A stretch of DNA of 64,000 bases from Allorhodoferax sp032337135 (GTDB lineage: Bacteria; Pseudomonadota; Gammaproteobacteria; Burkholderiales; Burkholderiaceae_C): the NCBI RefSeq assembly GCF_032337135.1, contig NZ_JAVXZZ010000001.1, positions 496,001-560,000 of the forward strand, written 5' to 3'. The notes under the pieces are model-generated. The model was given only the letters and a program-made list of their open reading frames with translations, ran no database searches and was not told where the DNA came from. Both the position numbers and the translations under genes were made by a program. Below, in pieces: positions 41,584 through 49,321 of this stretch (position 1 is the stretch's first letter; each line of letters begins with the position of its first letter).

Positions 41584-42489
41584 TCAAGAATGGCTTCTCA
41601 ACAACACCAGCACCGTCCCGCCCACCGTCATGGCCGCTCCCCACCAGGCGCCGCGCGCGGGGGCACGGCCCATGGTGAGCCAGAGCAGCGGCAACACCAG
41701 CACCGGCGACACGGACGAGAGGATGCCGACCATGCCGACTTCGCCATGGCGCAAGGCCAGCAGGATCAGGCTCATGCCCAGCCCCATGCCGATGGCGCCA
41801 CTGAGCAGCACCAGGCCCAGCACCCGCGGCGTCATCGTGCCCTGGGCGCGCGCCAGCCCGACACCCGACCAGAGCAGCAGCAGGTGGGCCAGGCAGGTGA
41901 CACCCACCCGCACCACCATGGCGGCCATCGGGTCCACACCAGCCGCCATCACCGGTTTCGCAATGAACGAGCCGCCCGCCTGGCACAGCGCCGCCAGCAA
42001 CCCGAGCGCGACGCCCGTGGGCCAATGGCCCTGCAGGCTTTCGAACGCATGCGACTCGTCCTTGCGCGCTCCCCAGGCGATGGCCGTCATGACGCCCGCC
42101 ACGATGAGCACGCCGCCCACCAGGGCCTGTGCGCCCATGCGTTCGTCCAGAAACAGGAAACCCAGCACGGCACTGAAAAAGGCGTGGGTGGCAAACAGCA
42201 CCCCGGTACGGCGCGGCCCGAGGCGGTTCATGGACGCAAACAACGCCGTGTCGCCGATGAAGATGCCCACCAGCCCGCTCAAGACCAGAATGCCCAGTTG
42301 CACCAGCGAGAGTTGCTGCAAGCCACCGGACAGCCAGGCCACCGGGGCCAGCGCCAGGAAGACCAGCCCCATGCGCCAGCGCGTGAACGCAAAGGCGCCG
42401 AGATGGCGCGATTGGGGCGCGGAAATCAGCCCGGTGACGGCCCAGCAAGCGGCCGCGCCAAGCGCCAGCCAGTCGTAGGCGATCGTCAC
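41584..42489 (-). CDS. EamA/DMT-family transporter
   Basis: A 301-aa, ten-helix inner-membrane protein made of two EamA halves. Each half begins with a typical helix pair (DWLALGAAACWAVTGL; VALGLLAALCQAGGSFIAK) and carries the family signature FFSAVLGFLFLDERM and ILSSVSPVLVLPLLWLTMG. Such drug/metabolite transporters usually export amino acids or metabolites; the substrate cannot be told. It is upstream of fbpA on the same strand with 70 bp between, but fbpA has its own Fur-like site. Confidence 0.88.
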   Translation of the reverse strand: MTIAYDWLALGAAACWAVTGLISAPQSRHLGAFAFTRWRMGLVFLALAPVAWLSGGLQQLSLVQLGILVLSGLVGIFIGDTALFASMNRLGPRRTGVLFATHAFFSAVLGFLFLDERMGAQALVGGVLIVAGVMTAIAWGARKDESHAFESLQGHWPTGVALGLLAALCQAGGSFIAKPVMAAGVDPMAAMVVRVGVTCLAHLLLLWSGVGLARAQGTMTPRVLGLVLLSGAIGMGLGMSLILLALRHGEVGMVGILSSVSPVLVLPLLWLTMGRAPARGAWWGAAMTVGGTVLVLLRSHS

Positions 42490-42529
42490 GCAGGTGGGCG
42501 CGGCGAACGCGGGGTTCGCTTGCGGTGCA

Positions 42530-43621
42530 TCAGGAGCTGAACAGGAAGTTCATCACGTCGCCATCCTTGACGACATAGTCCTTGCCTTCGGCGCGCATCT
42601 TGCCCGCGTCCTTGGCGCCCTGTTCACCCTTGAAGGCAATGAAGTCGTCGAACGCAATGGTCTGGGCCCGGATGTAGCCCTTCTCGAAGTCGGTGTGGAT
42701 CACCCCTGCGGCCTGCGGGCCGGTGTCGCCGACATGGATGGTCCAGGCGCGCACTTCCTTCACACCGGCGGTGAAATAGGTCTGCAATCCCAAGAGACTG
42801 TAGGCGCTGCGGATCAGGCGGTTCAGGCCGGGTTCGCTCTGGCCCAGTTCCTTCAGGAACTCCAGTCGGTCGGCATCGTCCATCTCCGACAACTCGGCCT
42901 CGATCTTGGCGCAGATGGCCACCACGGGCGCGTTCTGGGCCTTGGCAAACGCGGTGAGGCGGTCCAGTAGCGGGTTGTTCTCGAAGCCATCTTCGGAGAC
43001 GTTGGCCACGAACATGGCGGGCTTGGCCGTGATGAGGAAGAACTGCTTGAGCTGGGCCTGCTCTTCCTTGCTGAAGTCGATGGTGCGCACGGGCTTGCCT
43101 TCGTTGAGCGCTGCCAGGCACTTGTCAAGCAGGGCCACCTGCTTCTGGGCTTCCTTGTCACCGGCGCGGGCCGGCTTGGAGACACGGGCGTGGGCTTTCT
43201 CCACGGCAGCCAGGTCAGCCAGGCACAGCTCGGTCTGGATGACCTCGATGTCGGCAATCGGGTCGACCTTGCCGGCCACGTGCACCACGTTGTCGTCCTC
43301 GAAGCAGCGCACCACGTTCACGGTGGCGTCGGTCTCGCGGATGTGGGCCAGGAACTTGTTGCCCAGGCCTTCGCCTGTGCTGGCGCCAGCCACCAGGCCG
43401 GCAATGTCCACGAACTCCACAATGGCCGGGACCACGCGCTCGGGCTTGACGATCTCGGCCAGCTGCGCCAGACGCGGATCGGGAACCTCCACCACCCCCA
43501 CGTTGGGCTCGATGGTGCAGAAGGGGTAATTCTCCGCAGCGATGCCGGCCTTGGTCAGGGCGTTGAAAAGGGTGGATTTACCCACATTGGGCAGGCCTAC
43601 AATGCCGCACTTCAAACTCAT
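42530..43621 (-). CDS. ychF: redox-regulated ATPase YchF (OLA1 family)
   Basis: A 363-aa TRAFAC P-loop protein. It starts MSLKCGIVGLPNVGKSTLF (G1), with NYPFCTIEPNVGVV (G2), DIAGLVAGASTGEGLGN (G3), and a NVSED/AKIEAE region where the G4 motif is altered, which explains ATP preference in this family. The helical coiled insert (about 130-200) and C-terminal TGS domain (AWTIHVGDTGPQAAGVIHTDFEKG) are present. YchF binds ribosomes and influences stress resistance. The ATG start is 31 bp from the divergent gene at 43653. Confidence 0.95.
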   Translation of the reverse strand: MSLKCGIVGLPNVGKSTLFNALTKAGIAAENYPFCTIEPNVGVVEVPDPRLAQLAEIVKPERVVPAIVEFVDIAGLVAGASTGEGLGNKFLAHIRETDATVNVVRCFEDDNVVHVAGKVDPIADIEVIQTELCLADLAAVEKAHARVSKPARAGDKEAQKQVALLDKCLAALNEGKPVRTIDFSKEEQAQLKQFFLITAKPAMFVANVSEDGFENNPLLDRLTAFAKAQNAPVVAICAKIEAELSEMDDADRLEFLKELGQSEPGLNRLIRSAYSLLGLQTYFTAGVKEVRAWTIHVGDTGPQAAGVIHTDFEKGYIRAQTIAFDDFIAFKGEQGAKDAGKMRAEGKDYVVKDGDVMNFLFSS

Positions 43622-43652
43622 AAAAACCTCACGAATACGAGGGGACAAGTGT

Positions 43653-45407
43653 ATGACATCCTGTGTGGCGCGCCTGCTTCTGGCCGCTGCCTGCCTCCTG
43701 GGGCTGGCGGGGCCGTCGGCGTGGGCACAGCCACCGCGGGCCATCGTGCTGAGCGCCGACACACCGTCCTTCACGCTTGCGGACGAGGTACAGAGCTGGC
43801 TTGAACCCGGCAGCGCCAGCAGCATCGAGCAAGTCTCGGCGCGGCCGGACAGTTTCCAGACGGTACCGGCCCTGCACCGGGAAGCACTGACGAGCACGGA
43901 CACCTTGTGGCTGCGGCTGCGATTGGTCCGCAGCATCGATGCGCCTGCGCAATGGACGCTGAACCTGCCTCTGCCCTTTGTCGACGACGTCCAGCTGTTC
44001 CAACGCGATGCGCAGGGGCGCTGGCAGCGCCAGCAGGCCGGCGACACGCTGCTGCAATCGGCCTGGAGCCTTCGCGGCCCCTACCCCGACTTCATTCTGG
44101 ACCTGCCGGGCACGCAGGAACACGAGGTCTACCTGCGCGTGCGCAATTTCAAGCACCTCAGCATCCCGATCCGGGTGGCCAGCTGGGATACACGCGCGTT
44201 CCAGCGCCTGACGGAGTTCGTAAGCCTGGGGCTGTTGCTGGGCGTGCTGGCGGTGCTGGTGGTGCTGTCACTGATCCGCTATGCCGAACACCGCAGCCCG
44301 TCCGATCTGGCGGCTTCCGCATTCAGCTTCCTGGTGCTGATGACGGTGGCCCAGATCAACGGCATCCTGAACATGCTGGTCTGGCTGCCTTGGCCGCGCG
44401 TCGGCGACTATGCCAACAGTGTGCTGCCCGTGCTTGCCGTGGGCGCGTCCCTGTTGTTCGTGCGCATGCTCTATGCGATTTCGACCCACTTTTCGCGCTA
44501 TGACCGCTTCCTGCGCGGAGTAGGAATAGTCACCATCGCATCGACACTGACCTACGCCATTGACCGCGTGGCCGCTGACAAGATCGGCGCCATGGTGCTG
44601 CTGGTGGCGACAACCACCGGCCTGATCGCAACGTTTCTCAGCTGGCGCAGCAACTCACGCATCTGGTACTGGCTGATGGCCGCCTATGTGCCGCAGTACC
44701 TGTGCCTGCTGCGTCTCATGTGCGAGGCGCTGGGGTGGCTGCCCAACTGGTGGGAAATGCGTTATTTCCTGTCACTCAGCGTCGCGCTGTCGGTACCGGT
44801 GCTGGTCTATGCCCTGAGCCGGGCCACCCACGACCGCAAGGAACTGCAGTCCCGTGCACGCCACCTGCCCACCCAAGATGCCCTGACCGGGCTGCTGACG
44901 CGAGAAGCGTTCGCCACGGAGCTGGAAAAGGCCCATGAGCGCGTGGCCAGCGGCGGCGAGCGCATTGCGCTGGTCGTGGTCAAGGTCGTCAACTACCAGC
45001 ACATCCGCAAGGGGCTGGGAGACCCTCTGGCGGAGAACTGCCTGTTGCGCGCCGTGGTCAAGCTGCACCGCATCCTGCGCGACATGGACCCCGCGGGTCG
45101 CCTTGCGGCCGATGAATTCGGCCTGATCCTGGACGGTGTGATGACCCGCCAGGCTTTGACCGAACGCCTGGTGCAGCTCATCGGCTCCGGGTTGATCCCC
45201 CTGCCTGGCTTGCACCCGCCGGTCACACTGCAGTTCCATGCCGCCTGCTTGCTGATGCATGAGTACCTGCTGGAGCCGACGCAAGCCCTGCAGGAACTGG
45301 AAACCATGCTCGAAGGCATGTCCAGCCACACGCGCCGGCCGATCCGCCATTTGGAGCCCCCCCAGACCATGCCCGCATCCCTGGCAGACAGCAGCACAAC
45401 GCCATGA
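43653..45407 (+). CDS. 7TMR-DISM membrane protein with degenerate GGDEF domain
   Basis: A 584-aa protein. Signal peptide 1-25 (ending SAWA), periplasmic 7TMR-DISMED2-like beta domain about 30-180, seven helices about 188-390, and a C-terminal GGDEF-type domain about 405-560. The domain keeps TQDALTGLLTREAF, but the active site reads AADEF (485-489) and the D-x-D-x-F-K substrate region is VKVVNYQHIRKGLG. GTP binding is therefore unlikely. It may act as a ligand-gated regulatory partner. It overlaps the next, paralogous gene by ATGA. ATG 43653 is chosen over an earlier in-frame codon inside ychF. Confidence 0.82.
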   Translation: MTSCVARLLLAAACLLGLAGPSAWAQPPRAIVLSADTPSFTLADEVQSWLEPGSASSIEQVSARPDSFQTVPALHREALTSTDTLWLRLRLVRSIDAPAQWTLNLPLPFVDDVQLFQRDAQGRWQRQQAGDTLLQSAWSLRGPYPDFILDLPGTQEHEVYLRVRNFKHLSIPIRVASWDTRAFQRLTEFVSLGLLLGVLAVLVVLSLIRYAEHRSPSDLAASAFSFLVLMTVAQINGILNMLVWLPWPRVGDYANSVLPVLAVGASLLFVRMLYAISTHFSRYDRFLRGVGIVTIASTLTYAIDRVAADKIGAMVLLVATTTGLIATFLSWRSNSRIWYWLMAAYVPQYLCLLRLMCEALGWLPNWWEMRYFLSLSVALSVPVLVYALSRATHDRKELQSRARHLPTQDALTGLLTREAFATELEKAHERVASGGERIALVVVKVVNYQHIRKGLGDPLAENCLLRAVVKLHRILRDMDPAGRLAADEFGLILDGVMTRQALTERLVQLIGSGLIPLPGLHPPVTLQFHAACLLMHEYLLEPTQALQELETMLEGMSSHTRRPIRHLEPPQTMPASLADSSTTP

Positions 45408-47356
45408 GCTCCATCCATCCATTCGCGCCTTACCGCTGCTGGCACGCCCTGCGCCGGTGGGTGATGCCGCTGCTGGTGCTGCTGTGGGGCCTGCAGGGTA
45501 TGGCGGCTACGCCGGTGATCACACTCAGCGGCGACACCGCAGCGTTCACGGTGGACGGCACGGTGGACGTACTGGCAGAGACCGGGCCCACGTCGGGCCT
45601 GCTGCCCGTCATGCGTGGGGCGCGTGGCACTTTTGTGGAGAAGCCCGCCGACGAACGCTTTGCCCTGGGGCCGGAGCGCGCCATCTGGATCCACCTGCGG
45701 GTGCAGCGCGGTGCCGACACACCTGCGGACTGGTCGCTCAATGTACCCTTGCCCTACATTGACTCCCTGGAGCTCTACGTTGTCGACAGCCATGGTGCCG
45801 TGCAGACCCAGAAAGCCGGCGACACCCTGGCCTTGCGCCACTGGGACTACCCTTCGGTCTACCCCGATTTCCGTCTGTTCCTGCGCGATACCCGCCCCGT
45901 CGACCTCTACCTGCGCGCCAGCAACTACCGCGACATCGAGATCCCGCTGAGACTGTCCACGGGTGCCGAGCGCGAGCAGCAACGCACGTTGGAGCTGGTG
46001 TTCTGCGGCACCATGCTGGGCAGTCTGCTGATGCTCTTCACCTGGTGTGGCCTGCGATACTGGGAAACCCACGAAACCACCGAAGCCTGGTACCTGGTGT
46101 ACACCGTGCTCATGGCCCTGGTCAGCGCGCAGGCCATGGGCTTGGCCAACCAGTGGTTCTGGCCCTATACGCCAGGATGGGCCAACTACGCCTCGGTAGT
46201 ACTGCCGCTGATGGGGGTGGGTGCGAGCACGCTGTTCCTGCGTACCGTCAGCGCCACGGACGTCCGTCACCCGGTACTGGACAAGGTCCTGCTCTGGTTC
46301 GGCGCGGCCAGTGCGGCCCTGATCCTCATGGAGTGGGCCCTGCGCCGCGACGTGGCCGCCCAGCTCCACGGCATCTATTTCCTGCTGGGCCCGCTGCTGG
46401 CCGTGTTTGCCACGCTGCGGATCTGGCGCGATGGCAGCCCGCTCGGCCCCTGGCTGTTTGCCGCCTACGCCCCCCAGGGTCTGGCGGTACTCTACATGGC
46501 GGCTCAGATGCTGCACCTGTTTCCGGTGGCATGGCAGTCCCGCTACTACATGATCTTTGCCGTCACGCTGTCGATTCCGCTGCTGCTGCATGCCCTGACC
46601 CTGCGCATCAGCCAGCGTCTGAACATCCGCGGGCGCGCCCGGGTGTCCGACACCCAGGACGCCTTGACCGGCCTGCTGGTGCGCGAGCGGTTCATGGACC
46701 ACGTGCAGCACGCTGTGCACCGCGCGTCCTACGACCGCCTACCGGGCGCCATCGTGGTCATCGAAGTTGCCAACTACCAGCACATCCAGGCGCAACTGGG
46801 CCTGACGGTGGCCGAGCAGTGCCTGCTGCGCGGCGTGGTCAAACTGCACCGCGTGCTGCGCGACGTCGACCCGGCCGGGCGGCTGGACATCGCCCGCTTC
46901 GGCGTGGTGCTGGACGGCGTTGGCAGCCGTGACGCGGTCAACGAACGCATGGTCAGCCTGATTGCCTCCGGCCTGATCCCGCTGCCCGGGCTGCACCCGG
47001 AGGTGACCCTGCACTTCCACGTCGCTGCCGTCGTGCTCGACGAAGTTCACCCGGATCCACGCACCGTGATCGACGAGCTGTGCGATCTGCTCGATGGCAT
47101 TGCGCCGCGCAGCCGACGCCCGATCCGCTTCCTGGAGGCGCCCACCACGCTGCCTGCTCCACTCGAGCGCGACTCCGACTTCGATCCGCCCGAAGCCGAA
47201 CTGGTCGAAACGCCGCCTATGGCGCGACCGCCCGCACCCAGCCAGCCCCCGCGACCGCTGACACCCATGCCGAAACTGGCCTCGCGCACTGACACCACAT
47301 CATCGAATCCCGCCTTTGACCCCACGGTTCCCGCTGCGTTGGACGAGCGCCCCTGA
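45404..47356 (+). CDS. paralogous 7TMR-DISM membrane protein with more degenerate GGDEF domain
   Basis: A 650-aa homologue of the preceding gene, sharing blocks such as QDALTGLL, NYQHI, GVVKLHR, DVDPAGRL and ASGLIPLPGLHP. Signal segment about 17-35, periplasmic domain about 40-185, seven helices about 195-400, GGDEF-like domain about 415-565. The signature is DIARF (495-499), with no acidic or glycine residues at key positions. It also has a Pro-rich, disordered tail (590-650). Clearly a tandem duplication that has diverged; translationally coupled to its neighbour, so a heteromeric complex is possible. Confidence 0.82.
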   Translation: MSSIHPFAPYRCWHALRRWVMPLLVLLWGLQGMAATPVITLSGDTAAFTVDGTVDVLAETGPTSGLLPVMRGARGTFVEKPADERFALGPERAIWIHLRVQRGADTPADWSLNVPLPYIDSLELYVVDSHGAVQTQKAGDTLALRHWDYPSVYPDFRLFLRDTRPVDLYLRASNYRDIEIPLRLSTGAEREQQRTLELVFCGTMLGSLLMLFTWCGLRYWETHETTEAWYLVYTVLMALVSAQAMGLANQWFWPYTPGWANYASVVLPLMGVGASTLFLRTVSATDVRHPVLDKVLLWFGAASAALILMEWALRRDVAAQLHGIYFLLGPLLAVFATLRIWRDGSPLGPWLFAAYAPQGLAVLYMAAQMLHLFPVAWQSRYYMIFAVTLSIPLLLHALTLRISQRLNIRGRARVSDTQDALTGLLVRERFMDHVQHAVHRASYDRLPGAIVVIEVANYQHIQAQLGLTVAEQCLLRGVVKLHRVLRDVDPAGRLDIARFGVVLDGVGSRDAVNERMVSLIASGLIPLPGLHPEVTLHFHVAAVVLDEVHPDPRTVIDELCDLLDGIAPRSRRPIRFLEAPTTLPAPLERDSDFDPPEAELVETPPMARPPAPSQPPRPLTPMPKLASRTDTTSSNPAFDPTVPAALDERP

Positions 47357-47387
47357 CCCCTCCTGTGCGGGCTCCTACAATGGGGCC

Positions 47388-48515
47388 ATGGCTTCCCCTT
47401 TCGACATCTGTATCCGTGGCGGCGGCATCGTCGGCCGCACCCTGGCGCTGCATCTGGCGGCCAAGCGGTTGCGCGTGGCGCTGCTGGCGGCCCCGCCCTC
47501 CACGACCCAGGGGCCCGATGTACGCGCCTACGCGCTCAACACGGCGTCGCGCCGACTGCTCGACGCCGTGCGCTGCTGGCCCGACGAGACCCATGCCACC
47601 CCCGTGACCCGCATGCAGGTGCATGGCGACGACGGCGCGCAAGTGCAGTTCAGCGCCGCGCAGCAGGACGTGGCCGCACTGAACTGGATCGTCGATGTGC
47701 CGGCGCTGGAACGCTTGCTCGCGGAAGCCGTGCGCTTCCAGCCACAAATCGAGGTGGTTTCCGAGCCAGTGCCTGCCACGCTGACCGTGGTCTGCGAAGG
47801 CCGCTACAGCGCCACCCGCGAGGAATTCGGCGTGGCGTTCGACACTGCGCCCTACGGCCAGCACGCCTTGGCCACGCGCGTCGTGTCGGTCTTGCCCCAT
47901 GAGCAGACCGCCCGCCAATGGTTCGGCCCCGAGGGCGAGATCCTGGCCTTCTTGCCGCTGGGTGGACCGCAGGGTAAGGAATACGCCATCGTCTGGTCCG
48001 TCAGCCCCGAGCGTTGCCGCGAGCTGCTGGCGCTGGATGACACCGCTTTCTGCGAAGCGCTGCAGAACGCCAGCCACCACGAACCGGGCAGCCTGCAGCT
48101 CAGCGGCCCACGCGCCAGCTGGATGCTGCAGCACGCCCTGGCGCAGCGCTGGAGCGGCCAGAGGCCGAACGGCGCCTGGGTGCTGGCCGGTGACGCCGCC
48201 CACAACGTGCACCCCTTGGCCGGACAGGGCCTGAACCTGGGCCTGGGCGACGTGGCCGAGCTGGTGCAGGTGCTCGACACCCGCCCCTACTGGCGCAGCG
48301 TGGGTGACCCCAAGCTGCTGCGCGCCTACGAACGGGCCCGCAAAGCCGACTTCGCCCTGGTCGGCGGCTCGGGCGACGGTATCCAGCGCCTCTTCACCCA
48401 TCCCCACCCCGCCGCACAGGCCTTGCGCAATGCGGGAATGCAAGGCTTCAACAGCCTCACCCCGATCAAGAAATGGGTGGCACGCCGGGCCATGGGCCTG
48501 CCGACGCTGCCCTGA
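47388..48515 (+). CDS. UbiH/UbiM-type FAD-dependent monooxygenase
   Basis: A 375-aa flavoprotein of the UbiH/COQ6 class. The N-terminal Rossmann motif is IRGGGIVGRTLALHLA. YALNTASRRLLDAV gives the family's xxALSxxSxxLL box, and the late FAD motif is LAGDAAHNVHPLAGQGLNLGL. Relatives hydroxylate the ubiquinone ring. This copy is slightly short and lacks the usual GADG middle sequence in clear form, so substrate is uncertain. Next to dsbC, 21 bp apart. Confidence 0.82.
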   Translation: MASPFDICIRGGGIVGRTLALHLAAKRLRVALLAAPPSTTQGPDVRAYALNTASRRLLDAVRCWPDETHATPVTRMQVHGDDGAQVQFSAAQQDVAALNWIVDVPALERLLAEAVRFQPQIEVVSEPVPATLTVVCEGRYSATREEFGVAFDTAPYGQHALATRVVSVLPHEQTARQWFGPEGEILAFLPLGGPQGKEYAIVWSVSPERCRELLALDDTAFCEALQNASHHEPGSLQLSGPRASWMLQHALAQRWSGQRPNGAWVLAGDAAHNVHPLAGQGLNLGLGDVAELVQVLDTRPYWRSVGDPKLLRAYERARKADFALVGGSGDGIQRLFTHPHPAAQALRNAGMQGFNSLTPIKKWVARRAMGLPTLP

Positions 48516-48536
48516 CACCCCTTACCGGAGACCCGA

Positions 48537-49259
48537 ATGAAATTTCTACCCGCATTGGCCGCAGCAGCAGCCCTCTACGCCTGCGCAGCCGTAGCCTCCG
48601 CCCAGGACGCGCAGATCAAGAAAAACATCGACACCCACCTGCCCCAACTGCAAGGCGTGCAGGAAGTGCGCAAGACCCCGATTCCCGGCATCTTCGAAAT
48701 ACGCGTCCAGGACTCGGAGATCTACTACACCGATGCCAAGGGGGAGTTCCTGATTCAGGGCCAGGTCTATGACCTGAAGAACAAGCGCAACCTGACCAAG
48801 GAACGCGAGGACAAGCTCACGGCCGTCAACTGGGACAGCCTGCCGGTCAAGGACGCCATCACCTTCACGCGCGGCAACGGCGCACGCAAGCTCGCGGTGT
48901 TTGCCGACCCGAACTGTGGCTACTGCAAGAAGTTCGAGCGCGACCTGCTCAAGGTCGACAACATCACCGTGCACGTGTTCCAGATCGGCATCCTGGCGCC
49001 CGACTCCAAGACCAAGAACCGCGCCATCTGGTGCGCCCGCGACAAGGGCCAGGCTTGGCTGGACTGGATGGTCAAGGGTGCCCAACCCGCAGAGGCCGCG
49101 GCCATGTGCGACTCTTCAGCCGTGACGCGCAACGAAGCCTTCGCCAAGAAAAACAAGATCAACAGCACCCCCACGCTGCTGTTCGAGGACGGCAGCCGCA
49201 CGGCCGGAGCGATTCCCATGGAAGAGCTGGAACAGCAGTTCGCCAGCATCAAGAAGTAA
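48537..49259 (+). CDS. dsbC: thiol:disulfide interchange protein DsbC
   Basis: A 240-aa periplasmic disulfide isomerase. Signal peptide 1-22 (ends VASAQ). An N-terminal dimerisation domain (LQGVQEVRKTPIPGIFEI, VYDLKN) precedes the thioredoxin fold with active site C127-GY-C130 in DPNCGYCKKF, a second Cys pair later (WCARDK, AMCDSS), and cis-Pro in NSTPTLLF. It repairs wrongly paired cysteines and is kept reduced by DsbD, which is not in this window. ATG 48537 follows GGAG. Confidence 0.93.
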   Translation: MKFLPALAAAAALYACAAVASAQDAQIKKNIDTHLPQLQGVQEVRKTPIPGIFEIRVQDSEIYYTDAKGEFLIQGQVYDLKNKRNLTKEREDKLTAVNWDSLPVKDAITFTRGNGARKLAVFADPNCGYCKKFERDLLKVDNITVHVFQIGILAPDSKTKNRAIWCARDKGQAWLDWMVKGAQPAEAAAMCDSSAVTRNEAFAKKNKINSTPTLLFEDGSRTAGAIPMEELEQQFASIKK

Positions 49260-49265
49260 TTGCAA

Positions 49266-49321
49266 CGCTACTCATTTCATAGCTGCCTGCACAATGAATA
49301 CGCGGGCTGGAGCCAAAATTG
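49266..49321 (+). repeat. 56-bp interspersed repeat, dsbC/M61 copy
   Basis: ACGCTAC, ATAGCT, GCACA, CGCGGGCT and GGAGCC at the family spacings. GGAG plus TTG at its right end form the ribosome-binding site and start of the M61 peptidase gene. Confidence 0.7.

Noticed and set aside
44993..46720. 575-aa open frame on the minus strand
   Set aside because: Antisense to the two 7TMR-DISM genes, which have signal peptides, helices and domain homology.
43653..47356. Active diguanylate cyclases
   Set aside because: The GGDEF signature is AADEF and DIARF and the metal/GTP residues are lost.
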